Of a stretch of 64,000 nucleotides of DNA, positions 36,277-46,603 are shown piece by piece. Origin of the DNA: Cristatella mucedo. Taxonomy: Eukaryota; Bryozoa; Phylactolaemata; Cristatellidae. The stretch's first letter is position 1; the number at the start of each line of letters is the position of its first letter. The notes under the pieces are model-generated. The model was not told the origin of the DNA. It made no database searches and saw only the letters and a program-made list of their open reading frames with translations. Position numbers and translations under genes: made by a program. The stretch covers positions 3,154,501 through 3,218,500 of the forward strand of contig WPIO01000014.1 in NCBI GenBank assembly GCA_009760855.2. The letters run 5' to 3'.

Positions 36277-37477
36277 TGTAACGCCGAAGGCTCGGGGGGT
36301 AGGCTTGACCTGCCGCTTACCTAGCGGCGTAGCCTAGCGCCTACTGCCGTTCGGTGCGCGCCTACGCGCAATAAGCTGGCCGCCACGAAACGAGCGTTTC
36401 TGGCGCTAACCTGCTTACCGTTACTAAAGGGGGTCGTGAGTACGCGGCGTGAATTGGAAAGCGAGACACAAATTGGGGATTTTACTGAACTTTATTCGCA
36501 AGCGCACAAAGTCGCCGCGCGTCTAGTTCAGCTTTATCTCCACACTCCTCGCTCGTTCTCAACAGCACCAACACTCTTGCGGAGGGAATACTTCTCCACA
36601 CTGAGCGCGAACCGGAGCCTAATCCCTAACCGGAGAACTAGGACTTCGTTTCCACCTGTGCGGAAGGAATACTCCACACACGCCACCTCAAGCACTCTTG
36701 CGGAGGAAACACGTCTCCACACTTACGCTACTTACATCTATACTGGGGAACAGCCCTAATAGACGGAGCTCAAACTGGGGCCTAAACCCTAACCGGAGAA
36801 CTAGGGCTCCACACACGTCAACTACGCCTAGCTCGCACCGGCAAATCCCTATGCCGAGACCACGTGCTAGCACGCACACACAAAACACAAACGAAACACA
36901 GAATGCCAGCTCGGGCGCGATACGACCGTATTCAGTGGAGTCCACCGAATCCTCCTAGCACTGTCTTGTCTTGTTCCGTCCATCGTCGGCGGACAGCCCG
37001 CCCTCCTCCCTCGCTTTCAGAGAAACGAGTGCCCGACGGCGTCGAAGCGCAGAGTCGGACCGAAGACCAGAAGAGACCAAAACACAAGGCCCACAGCGAG
37101 CGTCGCTCGACTCTTAAATACTTAGCTGAGACAATGGGGCAAGAGCTTAGTGGTATTGGGCCCGACACCACTGGAATGTCCCCTCTGTCCAGCTTGAATG
37201 GCGAATGGGTTCCAGACGATTCTTTTTGGACAGAGTGATGGCGAAGGTTGACAGGCCAGCCAACATCAATCAGCAGCTCCCGCGGGTATCGGACCAATTC
37301 TTAAGGCCGAATCGCCACCGCTGGTCAGAGAGCTTCCTGGCTTGCTCTTAAGCGCTTCGTCTCTAACCGCACTGACGCTCCTCTCTGGCTCACTGCTCCA
37401 GGACAAAGGAGTTCTAGCCCGCCTCCGAACAGCTCTTGTTCTCGCTAAAATTCAGCCAAGGCCAGCAGGGCGCTACA
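36277..37477. mobile_element. G+C-rich LTR-like insertion (possible solo LTR), 1.2 kb
   Basis: Starts TGTAACGCC and ends GGGCGCTACA, i.e. TG...CA with short inverted ends, flanked by TAAT and CAAT (possible 4-bp duplication with one change). It interrupts the hAT transposase frame. Inside, imperfect repeats such as CTCTTGCGGAGG and AACCGGAGAACTAGG recur. No gag, protease or polymerase is seen. Open frames of 107-124 codons here have no homology I know. It could instead be a DNA element. Confidence 0.6.
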
Positions 37478-37479
37478 CA

Positions 37480-39410
37480 ATCTCATGAGACGGATTCAAA
37501 CTTCCAGCGAATGAAAGCAGCGTGATGAAGCTGGTGCATGATGTGACGATTACGAAGGAATTAGAAGCAAAACGATTTCTGACATCAAAGGAAAAACTCG
37601 AGAGAGGAGTGAAGTTTAGCATGACATTGGATGTCATGTCATGTCATGTATCTCCGTCAGTAACTCTACAAAGTCATACAAACCATGTGGGTGTTATGCA
37701 GGAGAGTTTTGTAGAGCGCACTCACAGCCTATGCGGCTTTCGGTACGCATTCGGTACCCAACAGACTTCGTCTCACGCAACAAAGAGAAAGTGGGAAGCA
37801 TAGCAGAGTCAGGAGAGCAGTTGAGGTAGTGAGTAGCATAGAAGTAGCAGTTCAGGACCGCTGAAAAAGATGTGCCATAGTCGGCAGTTGGAGAGTAGAT
37901 GTCGTTGCGTAAGAATTTTGGAAGCGAGTTCCACAGTCTAGGACCTGCAGAGCTAAAGCTTCTGTTGCCAACTGTCTTTAAGCGGAGGAACGGGACAGCT
38001 AATTTATTGTCCACACAGGACCTGAGGGTGCGAACAGGCTGAAACTGATGCAGCAGTTCAGCTAGGTACAAAGGAGCCAAGCCGTGGCGGGCCTTGTGGG
38101 TCAGCGTAAGAACTTTGGATGAATGCACAACCGTGAGAGGATGTCAGTTCTTCGAAGTCAACATTTATGATAGCGGCGATACTGCAACAGGGAAGACGGG
38201 TCTTGTTGGCATATTTGGTTCGTGCACTGCTCTCGATATGGTCGAATTTATGAAACAGAATTTGAGCGTTTTTAGAGTAACAATGGAGAGGGATTTGGTG
38301 GGATCTACTCAGGTCGGCGCCGCAGTAATTAAGCAATGCATTAGCCACATCGATGTCGTCGGACAGTTCTGCTTAAATCTTGGTGTGTGCCTTGGAGTGT
38401 GTGACACAGTATACTAGAAGAGTACTGAGACAGACGATTTAAACCTTGATAGTGACGATAGTGATGAAACGGACAATTTTGAAGCAGGTATGGACTTGAA
38501 AGTGATCAGTGACGAGACATTAAAAGACGTCGATTACTACGATCTGCTCACAAAATTAAGCTTGTCAAATTCATCAAAAAATCGACAATTCGAAGTAATG
38601 TCTTGCAATCCAAAGTAAAAGCTAAATTCGGACGCACTATTAAACTGCATCTTGACATGAAAACGCGCTGGAACTCCATTCCAAAAATCTTAGACCCGCT
38701 AGTAAAGACAGAAGTCGAAATCCAAGTGACACTAACCGAATTCACGGTGCTGAAAATGATTGAGACAATGGATTTTGACGCGCCAAAAACTCTTCTTAAG
38801 GCAATGAGACCTGTGAAACTTGCAGTTGAGAATCTTAGTCAAAAACGGACTTGTATGAGTCCTGACACAATTTTAAAATTCATGTTCAACAAGCTCTCTT
38901 ACATGAGTAATGACATTGGTACCAACCTCGTGGAAATTTTGTAGTGTCGCGTTGAAGAGCAATTGAACAAGAATGTCATGACCCTCTTTCGCAGTCTCAA
39001 AGATCCATCAGTCACCCCGTCTAAAACTACGCTACAATTACACAAGAAATTTAGCGTCTCGTCTATTTGGAGTCAACGATGTAGAAATTATCTTCGAAAA
39101 GTTTTCAAATGATGCTGAAAAGTGCATACTTTTCTCTTCAAGATGAATTGAATTGTTTTCTTCAAAAAGATGGATTATCAGTTGCAGTCGGAGGGCAAGA
39201 AAGTTTCAAATGGCTCAAGTCCGAATTCACGCTCTCCAGGAACTCTGGCACAGAATATCTCCGGTAATTGTACAACGAAATTCTATCCAGTAAACTGACA
39301 TCAACGGTCGTGATTTTTTTGGCCTGTACAAATTTCTGAACAAAATTAAAATCGCCTCTCTCAGACAAGTCATTTAATGCTTTTGCATTCATGAAATATT
39401 ATTATAAGAA
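37480..39410 (+). pseudogene. hAT transposase, decayed and interrupted
   Basis: Segments in order: FKLPANESSVMKLVHDV near 37495; LERGVKFSMTLD up to 37633; after the LINE B insertion, CQFFEVNIYDSGD; GSCTALDMVEFMKQNLSVF; IDVVGQFCLNLGVCLGVCDT (matching the hAT block with HQLC--H--HLAVCD); DMKTRWNSIPKILDPLVKT near 38655; and the C-terminal dimerisation block with LSDKSFNAFAFMKYYYKK near 39365. An upstream piece, TDGLSIKAIARNTYIRQ, lies at about 36215-36270, before the LTR-like insertion. Stops and frameshifts mean it is not functional. Confidence 0.85.
37634..38114 (-). mobile_element. LINE B copy inserted in the hAT transposase
   Basis: A 144-codon open frame (38128-37694) reads THKARHGLAPLYLAELLHQF, DNKLAVPFLRLKTVGNRSFS and AGPRLWNSLPKFLRND. 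Flanked by the direct repeat TTGGATG at 37627-37633 and 38115-38121. Joining the flanks makes the transposase frame continuous. The 3' end carries TGACA-type repeats near 37634. Confidence 0.9.
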
Positions 39411-40858
39411 GTAAAAATTTTGATGTAGAACTTATCACGAAAGATATATGACAGAACGATGTTCACACGAATAAGCTATTGATTTTAAAATAAGTGGAAA
39501 ATGCAAAAAAATAGTAAAATCAGCTGTTCACAGCTGTTTTTGGAAACTGGAAACAGTAAACAGCTGTTTTTCAAACATGTCTGTTTATCAGAAACCCTAG
39601 ACATGCCGCAGTCGGCAGCATGTTATTCGTTGTATAAGAATTGTGGAAGTGGGTTCCACAGTCTACGACCTTAAGAGCAAAGCTGCTGTCTCCAATGGTC
39701 GTTAAGCGGATGAATAGAACAGCTAATTTATTGTCCATAGAGGACCTGAGCACAAGATGAGGCTGAAATTGGCGCAACAGTTCAGCTAGATATGAAGGAG
39801 CGGAATCTCGCGTCACAGTAAGAATTGTATCTGTATCCACCGATCAACTGGGAGCTATCACAATTCCTTCGGCAAATGAGACACATTGCTGAATCTCGGG
39901 GATTGATTTGTGGACTAGCTTTTCAGCCGTATTCATCACGAGCTTCAGAGTCTTGATGGCTTTTCTGGTAGCCCAGCCATAACGGAGTTCTAGTAGTCTC
40001 CCTCTCTCTCTCTCTCTCTGACTCAATGAAAGGCGAAATTCTGTTTTTCGACGACTTCAGCCAGAAAGAGAATATATGTAGTGAAAATAAGGGGGCCTAA
40101 TACCAAACCCAGAGGTACCCCGTACTATAAGGTCCCCACCGAATGACCCAAGGCCATTTACACCAAGTCATGGACGTCTCTTCACTGAGATGGGATCTAA
40201 CCCAATTCAGCACTGTGCAAGTGATACGTAGGTGTGTGGAGAGGCACGCTCATGGAGGATTCGGCTATCAATTATGTTAAATGCTGAGAGATCTAGACGG
40301 GCAAGCAGAGGCCGTACTTTTTACAGTCTTTGGGAATAGCAAAGCCTCCAGTTGATAGACTGTAGCCAGATTGATGATAAGTAGGTAGCAGAAGCTACAA
40401 GTAGATCTGCTAATGGAAATGTCACTATTAGAATGGTGCTGTGGTTCCAGAGTATGCCCGAGGCTTATTACCACGAGGTGACCTGTGGCTGACGTATACT
40501 TTACATGTAACGGACTTGTAACTCGTGTATTTACATTCAAGTTATGTCGGAGCCAACCCAACTTGTAGGCATTGCCACGGTATAATTAATTCCAATTTAG
40601 TCTACTGCTGCGACTGTGGGACCAACTAATAGATTGACACGCGTAAAGTATGCTTATTCATTGTGATGAATAAGCTAGCTGCTTGCTTCCCAAGATCATT
40701 TTACAAAATTAACGTTCGTGCACATTTAGATATTGCTGTTCGGCAACAGAAGCAGGTGCAGTCTCTCACCGGTCACTCATCACAATGATGCTCAGTGCAG
40801 TTGCACTAGATCATACAATGCTGGGCCATTTAGTCATGCTCGTTTGGCTACCTGTGCA

Positions 40859-41151
40859 CACAGGCAAAGCTAGGGGGGTGGCAGCTGCCACCCCTGGCCT
40901 GGTAGGTGGGAGCCGAGTCTGACACCTGGTCAAGCTACCAGCCCAGCACTTTTGCACCGCTAGCCCCTTGGTGCTACGCCAGACTGCATGACACCTGTAT
41001 GCGCTAGGGGGGGGGACACACCAAAGACCCGTTAACAGGGGGTTCTGCCCCCATATCCCTTTACAGGGAGCTCCATCTAATACCCCCTTTAAGGGGAGAC
41101 CAGCCCCAGACCCCATGCCACCCCAGCGGTCTACTCCTGGCTTTGCCTCTG
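40859..41151. mobile_element. Non-autonomous hAT MITE, 293 bp
   Basis: Ends CACAGGCAAAGCTAGG and, inverted, CAGAGGCAAAGCCAGG (14 of 16 match). Flanking 8-mers CCTGTGCA and CCTGTGTG share six bases. The ends resemble the CAG-GGC-GAGCCAGG type ends I recall for DUF4371-type hAT elements. Runs of G and C produce an internal hairpin near 40876-40900. Lies 325 bp from the BFAR stop. Confidence 0.8.
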
Positions 41152-41159
41152 CCTGTGTG

Positions 41160-41476
41160 TGTCAGAGGTGACTGCACACTGTGTGTTGATAAATTTTAGA
41201 CGACCGAAAACTGAATGCAGCTCAGAATTTCATTCTCAGACTCATCTTATAGAATCTCACATGTCCCGAGCTCCGCTTCCATAAGAAAGTGAGGTCACGA
41301 GCACCGGTATACAAGCCAGTAAGTCACGCGTGGCCTCATTTCCAAAAGGATTTCAACAGCCACGTACAGCACGCGCTGCAAAAGGACGGCAAGCGCTTAG
41401 CTCTAAGCTGCAAGGTTGGTCGAGGGGTTGTGTGACAGCAACTTAAACTGGTTTGCTATGGGACTAGAGCAGAGAA
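41160..41476. other. 3' flank of BFAR, nothing recognised
   Basis: No element, no poly-T tract (which would mark a retrocopy tail) and no clear AATAAA in BFAR sense in this stretch. Confidence 0.4.
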
Positions 41477-42829
41477 TCACGGCTGGAAGTTGATATGAAA
41501 CAACTGCCTAATCTGCCACACGGGCACGTAAAGCAGCTCGGCATAAAATAGGGCATCGGCTACAAACTTGGGCGTGATACTCCAAACGGCAACCATGGCC
41601 AAAAACACGAGCATCCATATCAGTGACGACTTCACACTGCTGCGTAGAACGTGCCATGCAATGCCTGCATTGTGCAGTGCCAGGTAGTGGGTCAGATGTC
41701 TGCGCAGTGCAGCAGCTTCCGAGACAGTCAGCAGGAAACAGGTGACAATGGCGCCCCGAGTAAGCCAGTAGTGAACGTCCATCCAGTCCCAGGCAAACTC
41801 GGCGAAAATCACGAACGGCAGAAGCGCTGCCTTGGTGCAAATGGTCGCCCAGTGCTCCGCGGAAAGCTGCGCAGCAGATGGCTGAGCGGTGGCGTTCCGC
41901 TCCGACGGCTGTGCTGCTGCCTCCTCGGTGTCGTTGCCGCTGCCTCTGCTGCCGCTATCGGAGCAGCAAGCGCGAGCCAGAGGCACGAAGACGTCCTCGT
42001 AGTTGAAGCAGTACAAGTACAGCAGGGTCGAGCGTGGACAATGCACGAACCCGTACAGCAGGAACAGCGTTCGGCCCGGATACAGCGACCTGTACTCCCA
42101 CAGGTTGGCCGGCATTTTGGCTATGCCGGTGGCGAGCAGCTGCGAGAACGAGAGAACCAGGCTCTTCCTGTGCAGCGAGTCGCCAATCTGCAGCTCGAGC
42201 TCCAGGTAGGTCTCGTCCAGCGCGCCGATGACAGTGCCTGCGAGCTGACGGTCAACGAATCGCCGCGAGTACGGCTCGGCCCAGGGGCCCAGGCTGGCCA
42301 CGTACAGGCCAACGTCGGCGGCAGTCCACTTCGGCACGGGCTTGTGCTGCAAGTCGTCGCCGGCCTCGCCGACGTGCATCAGGCTCGAGCCGAACCAAAA
42401 GCAGACGCCCAGCGACACGACCAGGAATGCGCCGAAGCAGCAGCCTCCAGTGAGTATGCTGCTCTCGTTTCGCTTCAGCTGCCTCGCCAACGTCTCCTCG
42501 AAGTCGGCCAGGACGCTCCTCACGCTCTCGTCGCCTTCGACTTCACGCTGGCGCTCTGTGTGTCGATCGCGGAAGAAGTGCTCTATCGTCTTGCGAATCG
42601 TCACGTTCGTCCTCGGAATTCCGACGAAGGGCTGCCGGCAGAGTGGGCATATGGTTTTCTTGGATGCTGCGACCCAGTTCGCCAAACAGTGGCGGCACGT
42701 CGTGTGGCCGCAGTTCAAAGTCGTCGGGAGGACCATTAGCTCACAGCAGCAGCTGCACAGAAAATCCTTTTCCATATCCGAACTTGAGCCAGCAGCGTCG
42801 GCAGTCGTCAACCGCACTTCGTCCTCCAT
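41477..42829 (-). CDS. BFAR: BFAR, bifunctional apoptosis regulator (RING-SAM ER membrane E3 ligase), intronless
   Basis: One open frame of 450 residues, the length I recall for vertebrate BFAR. Residues 25-64 form a C3HC4 RING: C25, C28, C40, H42, C45, C48, C61, C64. A hydrophobic segment at about 127-150 follows. A SAM-like domain spans about 165-232 (KWTAADVGLYVASLGPWA). The family signature NLWEYRSLYPGRTLFLLYGF is at 243-262, YLYCFNYEDVFVP follows, and AEFAWDWMDVHYW is at about 343-355. Further membrane segments lie near 330-350, 357-376 and 402-422. Known role of the family: ER-anchored E3 ligase that restrains mitochondrial and death-receptor apoptosis. A low-complexity Ala/Gln/Ser insert at about 290-325 is lineage-specific. 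The gene is G+C-rich, unlike its A+T-rich surroundings, and has no intron, unlike every other gene here. The antisense open frame over it is a shadow. Confidence 0.95.
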   Translation of the reverse strand: MEDEVRLTTADAAGSSSDMEKDFLCSCCCELMVLPTTLNCGHTTCRHCLANWVAASKKTICPLCRQPFVGIPRTNVTIRKTIEHFFRDRHTERQREVEGDESVRSVLADFEETLARQLKRNESSILTGGCCFGAFLVVSLGVCFWFGSSLMHVGEAGDDLQHKPVPKWTAADVGLYVASLGPWAEPYSRRFVDRQLAGTVIGALDETYLELELQIGDSLHRKSLVLSFSQLLATGIAKMPANLWEYRSLYPGRTLFLLYGFVHCPRSTLLYLYCFNYEDVFVPLARACCSDSGSRGSGNDTEEAAAQPSERNATAQPSAAQLSAEHWATICTKAALLPFVIFAEFAWDWMDVHYWLTRGAIVTCFLLTVSEAAALRRHLTHYLALHNAGIAWHVLRSSVKSSLIWMLVFLAMVAVWSITPKFVADALFYAELLYVPVWQIRQLFHINFQP

Positions 42830-44060
42830 TGCTGCGACTAGCTAAGCAGCTGCACAGTGTGTGGTGGTGGTGGCTGGCTCGACGGCGTATTGCCTATCAA
42901 CGACAAGAGGAGGAATCTTAACTGACAGGTCTCTTGAGCGGCTACTGATCGCAATAAAACCGCCCAATGACCACGAAACTGAACGCCGGAATACGAGTGT
43001 GCGTAGCCGCTCTCGAGCGACATACCCAAGACGTGCGAAAATCGCCAGAGCCAGCCACCCACCCAGCCACCCCCCCCCCGTGGGTGAAGCTAGTTTCTCT
43101 GGTTGGACTATCAAGGGTGCGACATTCACGGCTCGACAATCGGTGGGGCTACAAGAAGCCTGCTCGCTCTCGAGTAGAGTTAGCGTCTCGGCGACTTGGG
43201 CCATGGCGGGGCGTTACAGAGCTGTAACTCGACACGTTCTCAGAGAATTTTTCGAATGGCACACCTCGGAAGTGGTGGCCCTGGTGGTACAACTCGCGCC
43301 GCCCATGCTACGCGTCGAGCTCAGCGATACGTAGCACGCTTAGACGATGCACCCCCTCTTCCAGGCGAAGGAACGATGCCAAACCGTCTACTAAAACAAA
43401 AGGAAGCGACGCTCTGCCGGGGGAGTGGCCACGTCCACTGCAAGAGGTACGACCGTGAATCGAGGAGCAAACTGAAAACCAGACAGAAAAATACTGCGGC
43501 CGGCCTATGAAAGCGCTGCGAGCCGGCCACGCAAGCATGACGGCCCGGCTGTCGGTTTCACGAGCTCCACGCTTATCGCGAGCGACGCGGCGCTTTCGGC
43601 TTCCTGTTGGGCGCCGCCAACCGCCGTCCCGTGGGGTTTACGCCAGCCGGCGAGCAGCAATATGTTAGCCAACTGCAGCACCGTTTCAGTAGCTAACGCT
43701 TATTCTGGCCCCTGGCGCACAGTGCAGGCACCCGCGGCTACATACGGTACACGTCGCATACCGAGTCCAGTTGTCCGCGGCTTCCGCGCGACACGAGGGC
43801 AAAGCCCGAACGGTCAAGGTACGCCATCGAACCGCAATCGTACACTGGTCACTAAACGGCTCTTCCAAGCGAAAACTGCCATAGCGCAGCCTCAAGTGCG
43901 ACAACGACGCATAATTCACTACAGGAGTATCGAAGCAAATGCAGGATGCTTCAATAATAAATGTTGCCCTCCTCGGAATAGTATTACCTGGTCGCAAGTG
44001 ACGTCGCGACTTGTAACTCGGTCGGATTCCCGTCGGCGGCGAGGTTAAGGGGGCGGGACG
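42830..44060. other. G+C-rich BFAR upstream region with an unassigned ORF
   Basis: CpG-rich sequence expected of a promoter. On the plus strand an open frame from 42861 to 43334 ends with MAGRYRAVTRHVLREFFEWH (ATG at 43202) and about 23 further residues. I do not recognise it; it may be a real small exon or chance in G+C-rich DNA. No splice partner was found. Confidence 0.35.
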
Positions 44061-44074
44061 AATTGGTGCGAGGT

Positions 44075-44448
44075 CGCTATGCACTTCCTGCTATGGGCGG
44101 AGGGCCTATAACGGGCTATTAAACATATGGTCGCCAGCGTCTGTTTATATTTACGATACATAAAACACATTTTGAGATATATTATCTGCCTAGATTTTCT
44201 CCCTAATAACCTTTACGCAAAATTGTAAACCCAAAAACTCAAAGCCAAAAAATACAAATCTAACCGCCAGACCGTAGAACGTTAACCCCCAAACTCACAG
44301 CCTCTAAGCACTAGACCAAAAATCATAAACCCTGTGATAAAAAGATTGATCAAAATGAGTTGATGGAACCTAAAAATAAACAGACACTGGCGACCACGTT
44401 TAACAGCCTGCGGTAGGCATTGCGCCCATAGCAGGCTAGCCCGCAGCG
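44075..44448. mobile_element. Foldback/MITE-like element with about 75-bp inverted repeats
   Basis: The left arm (44075-44150; CCTGCTATGGGCG, GGCTATTAAAC, GGTCGCCAGCGTCTGTTTAT) is the imperfect inverse of the right arm (44375-44448; ATAAACAGACACTGGCGACC, GTTTAACAGCCTG, CGCCCATAGCAGG). The A-rich centre has repeated AAACC/AAACTC words and no ORF. Family unknown. Confidence 0.8.
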
Positions 44449-44789
44449 TGAGCGAGATTCTACTCACGGCTACTAAGGTCATGACTTCGTTAGCATGGTC
44501 TAGATCGAGTGACTAAGCACAACTAGGCGATTTTTAAGAGATTCATTTTCCCAGGGCTCTTTTCACTTAATGGAAATACGCATGTAGAGCTCTAACTCCC
44601 TAACTGGGTATCTTCTCGCGAAACGAAAACTTAATAGCCGAGGAAGCATGCAAACATACACAATGTAGGCTGCGTTAAGTCGTCAGCTGACGTTTATGAG
44701 TGAAAAATCGTTGCCATCATTGGCGGAGCAAAGATTTTTGTGTAGGGGGAAAGACCACCAATTTTTTTTATTTAGGGCAAGACCCACGG

Positions 44790-44885
44790 GTTTTTCAAAT
44801 ACATGAGCCCGGAGGCATATGTGAAGCGCCTGAATAGATATTAAGTTCTCTTGGGACGCTATATAAATGAATTATGTTTTTTATA
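44790..44885 (+). mobile_element. SINE-1 3' part
   Basis: GAGGCATATGTGAAGCGCCT, GAATAGATATTAAGTTCTCT, TGGGACGCTATATAAATGAA matches the tail of SINE-1 at 26.5 kb; tRNA head lost. Confidence 0.7.
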
Positions 44886-45169
44886 TTAAATTGTTTATGT
44901 ACGTGCATATATGTATACATCGTCAAGGGTCCTATAAATTGGTAATCATTAAGTGGCGTATTTTTAGGGTTTACAATTTATAAGCTAACAGTCTTGCTTC
45001 TATAAATCAATTTGAATTTTTTCAATTCAGAGCCTTAACTCATTTGATCTTGAAAATTCCCACGTCTGAAAAATTGAGTCCCAGTCAGTTGGCATGAATG
45101 GCCAATGACGTCAAAAGGTCTACATCAAGCCACTGTAATATGTGCTCATGTATAATGATAGTTAATGCT

Positions 45170-45193
45170 GGAATTGTTGCTTGCAACAATTCC
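45170..45193. repeat. Perfect 11-bp palindrome with 2-bp loop
   Basis: GGAATTGTTGC, TT, GCAACAATTCC. The word ATTCCCACGTCTG follows it and also occurs at 45055. No function visible. Confidence 0.7.
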
Positions 45194-45959
45194 CACGTCT
45201 GTTGTTCTATCGGTTCTGGTTATACGAAGGATCATTACATTTTCGGGGGAGATAACTACACAGCAGCTCATATTCCCTAAACTAGTCATGTCGTTTTCGA
45301 AAAGCTGACTATTCGGCAGCCAGAGAGTGCATCTGTGCAGCATCAGATCATGCTACTCGCTTAGAAGCCTAGAGTACAACTGACTCACCATCAATCGGGT
45401 CTAGCTCTTTATGGTAGTCAGTTTAAAAGGTCTGTCGGGGGGGGGTAGGATTAATGCAATTGATCGGGTCGAAACTCTGCTGGTAGGTAGCAGCCGATGA
45501 CTAGGTAATCAGCAATAGCCTCCTGCTTCGCGGGAGGTTTGCTGTATAACTTTACTTTTATCTTCTTCTTTCTTTCGCATTCACAATCTAATCGCTTCGC
45601 ATGCACACGTTTTAATACTTGCGAGACAGACATTCTCCAGCGAGCTAAATATAACGCCAACGTCCTGCTGCAGAAATTCAGGCATGCTAAGATATGTAGG
45701 GAAGCTTAAGCCAAGTTAGTCCATGCATTTTTTCACACCACATGAATACTTTTGTAACTTCTCTTTGCACGTCTTCCAGTGTTCGAAATGCGATGCTTAC
45801 AGACTGGGAGAAAAACTTGGCAGCTAGGCATGACTCTCCTGACTGTCACAACCGCCATATTTAGTCATTTATCTCCTTTGCGTCCATGCTTTGGCTAAAG
45901 AGTAAGGTCCTAGCCTTTAACCACCAGGGCTGTGGGCTAGAGTCCTGCGATTAAGGTAT

Positions 45960-46075
45960 TGTCTTTAAGGTCCTGTCGTTCGCTTTCAAATACCTACCTT
46001 CTCTTGCACCGACTTATCTATCAGAACTGCTAATTCCTCAGGCTTTCCCATCCTCTTATTCTGCTCGTTTGTAAC
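45960..46075 (+). mobile_element. LINE A ORF relic
   Basis: FKVLSFAFKYLPSLAPTYLS aligns with [20 protein letters not shown] of the young LINE A copies. A weak SINE-1-like stretch precedes it (GGTCCTAGCCTTTAACCACC). Confidence 0.6.
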
Positions 46076-46603
46076 CGCAATGGTTTTAGCTGGACGTCCG
46101 CCCAAGCAAGCCTTACGCTCCAAGGCAGAGCTTACCCTCCCTAGTCTAGCTGTGGTGGCTGCGGCCTTGCCTGTTGTGCCTTTTTAGCTCCTTTCTGGGA
46201 CGGCGGCGACCGTGCGGCAAGCCTAACTCGCCTTGGTAACTCTCACGGGGCGGTGGATGAGACGTGGCCGAAACAAACGCGGTCTCCAACGGGGCCTAGC
46301 GGCTACAGTTTATTTAGAGGGGATGTTACGTGGCGGTCGCGGGGCGCGAACCTGAGCTACCGCTCCACGCCATAGACACGTCTCGTACACCAGAGACTCA
46401 CTGACGATGCCGTCCTGACCGGGGCCTCTCGTCAGATCCCTGCATAGTCACCAGGATGCGAGCGGCTAGCACACCGGGCAGTCTAATTGAACTTGGCTGT
46501 TTATCGCTGGAGGCTGCGACGTCTTCGAAGTTCCAGGGTCGGCGCTCGGCGGTACTGCGGCGTGGAGCCGCCGACGTGCACAAGGGCGGAGTGCTTGCGT
46601 TCT

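Larger units (their letters stand above)
35554..39599. mobile_element. hAT DNA transposon, about 4 kb, with nested insertions
   Basis: Terminal inverted repeats TAGGGTTTC and GAAACCCTA; CAGCTGTTTT recurs in both subterminal regions. Flanking 8-mers AATGTGCC and GACATGCC differ only by transitions, as expected for an aged hAT target duplication. It carries a transposase pseudogene (plus strand), a LINE A tail, an LTR-like insertion and a LINE B copy. It sits within an older LINE B. Confidence 0.85.
35333..40310 (-). mobile_element. Old LINE B copy split in two by the hAT element
   Basis: The 3' part is 35333-35553 and the 5' part resumes at 39600. Across the gap the LINE order is continuous (ATGTGCC | GCAGTCGGCAG, as in the uninterrupted copy near 37870). 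Farther on, 39600-39835 encodes the AELLRQFQPH block, 39844-40015 LRYGWATRKAIKTLKLVMNT (a block that may come from a different LINE), and 40030-40300 a decayed reverse transcriptase with DLSAFNIIDSRILHER. Confidence 0.8.

Noticed and set aside
36436-37238. Open frames of 86-124 codons in the LTR-like insertion
   Set aside because: G+C-rich non-coding repeat DNA; frames on both strands overlap and none has recognisable domains.
41651-42739. 362-codon open frame on the plus strand over BFAR
   Set aside because: It is exactly antisense to BFAR, whose protein matches a known family throughout. G+C-rich codon usage leaves the opposite strand open; its translation has no domain.
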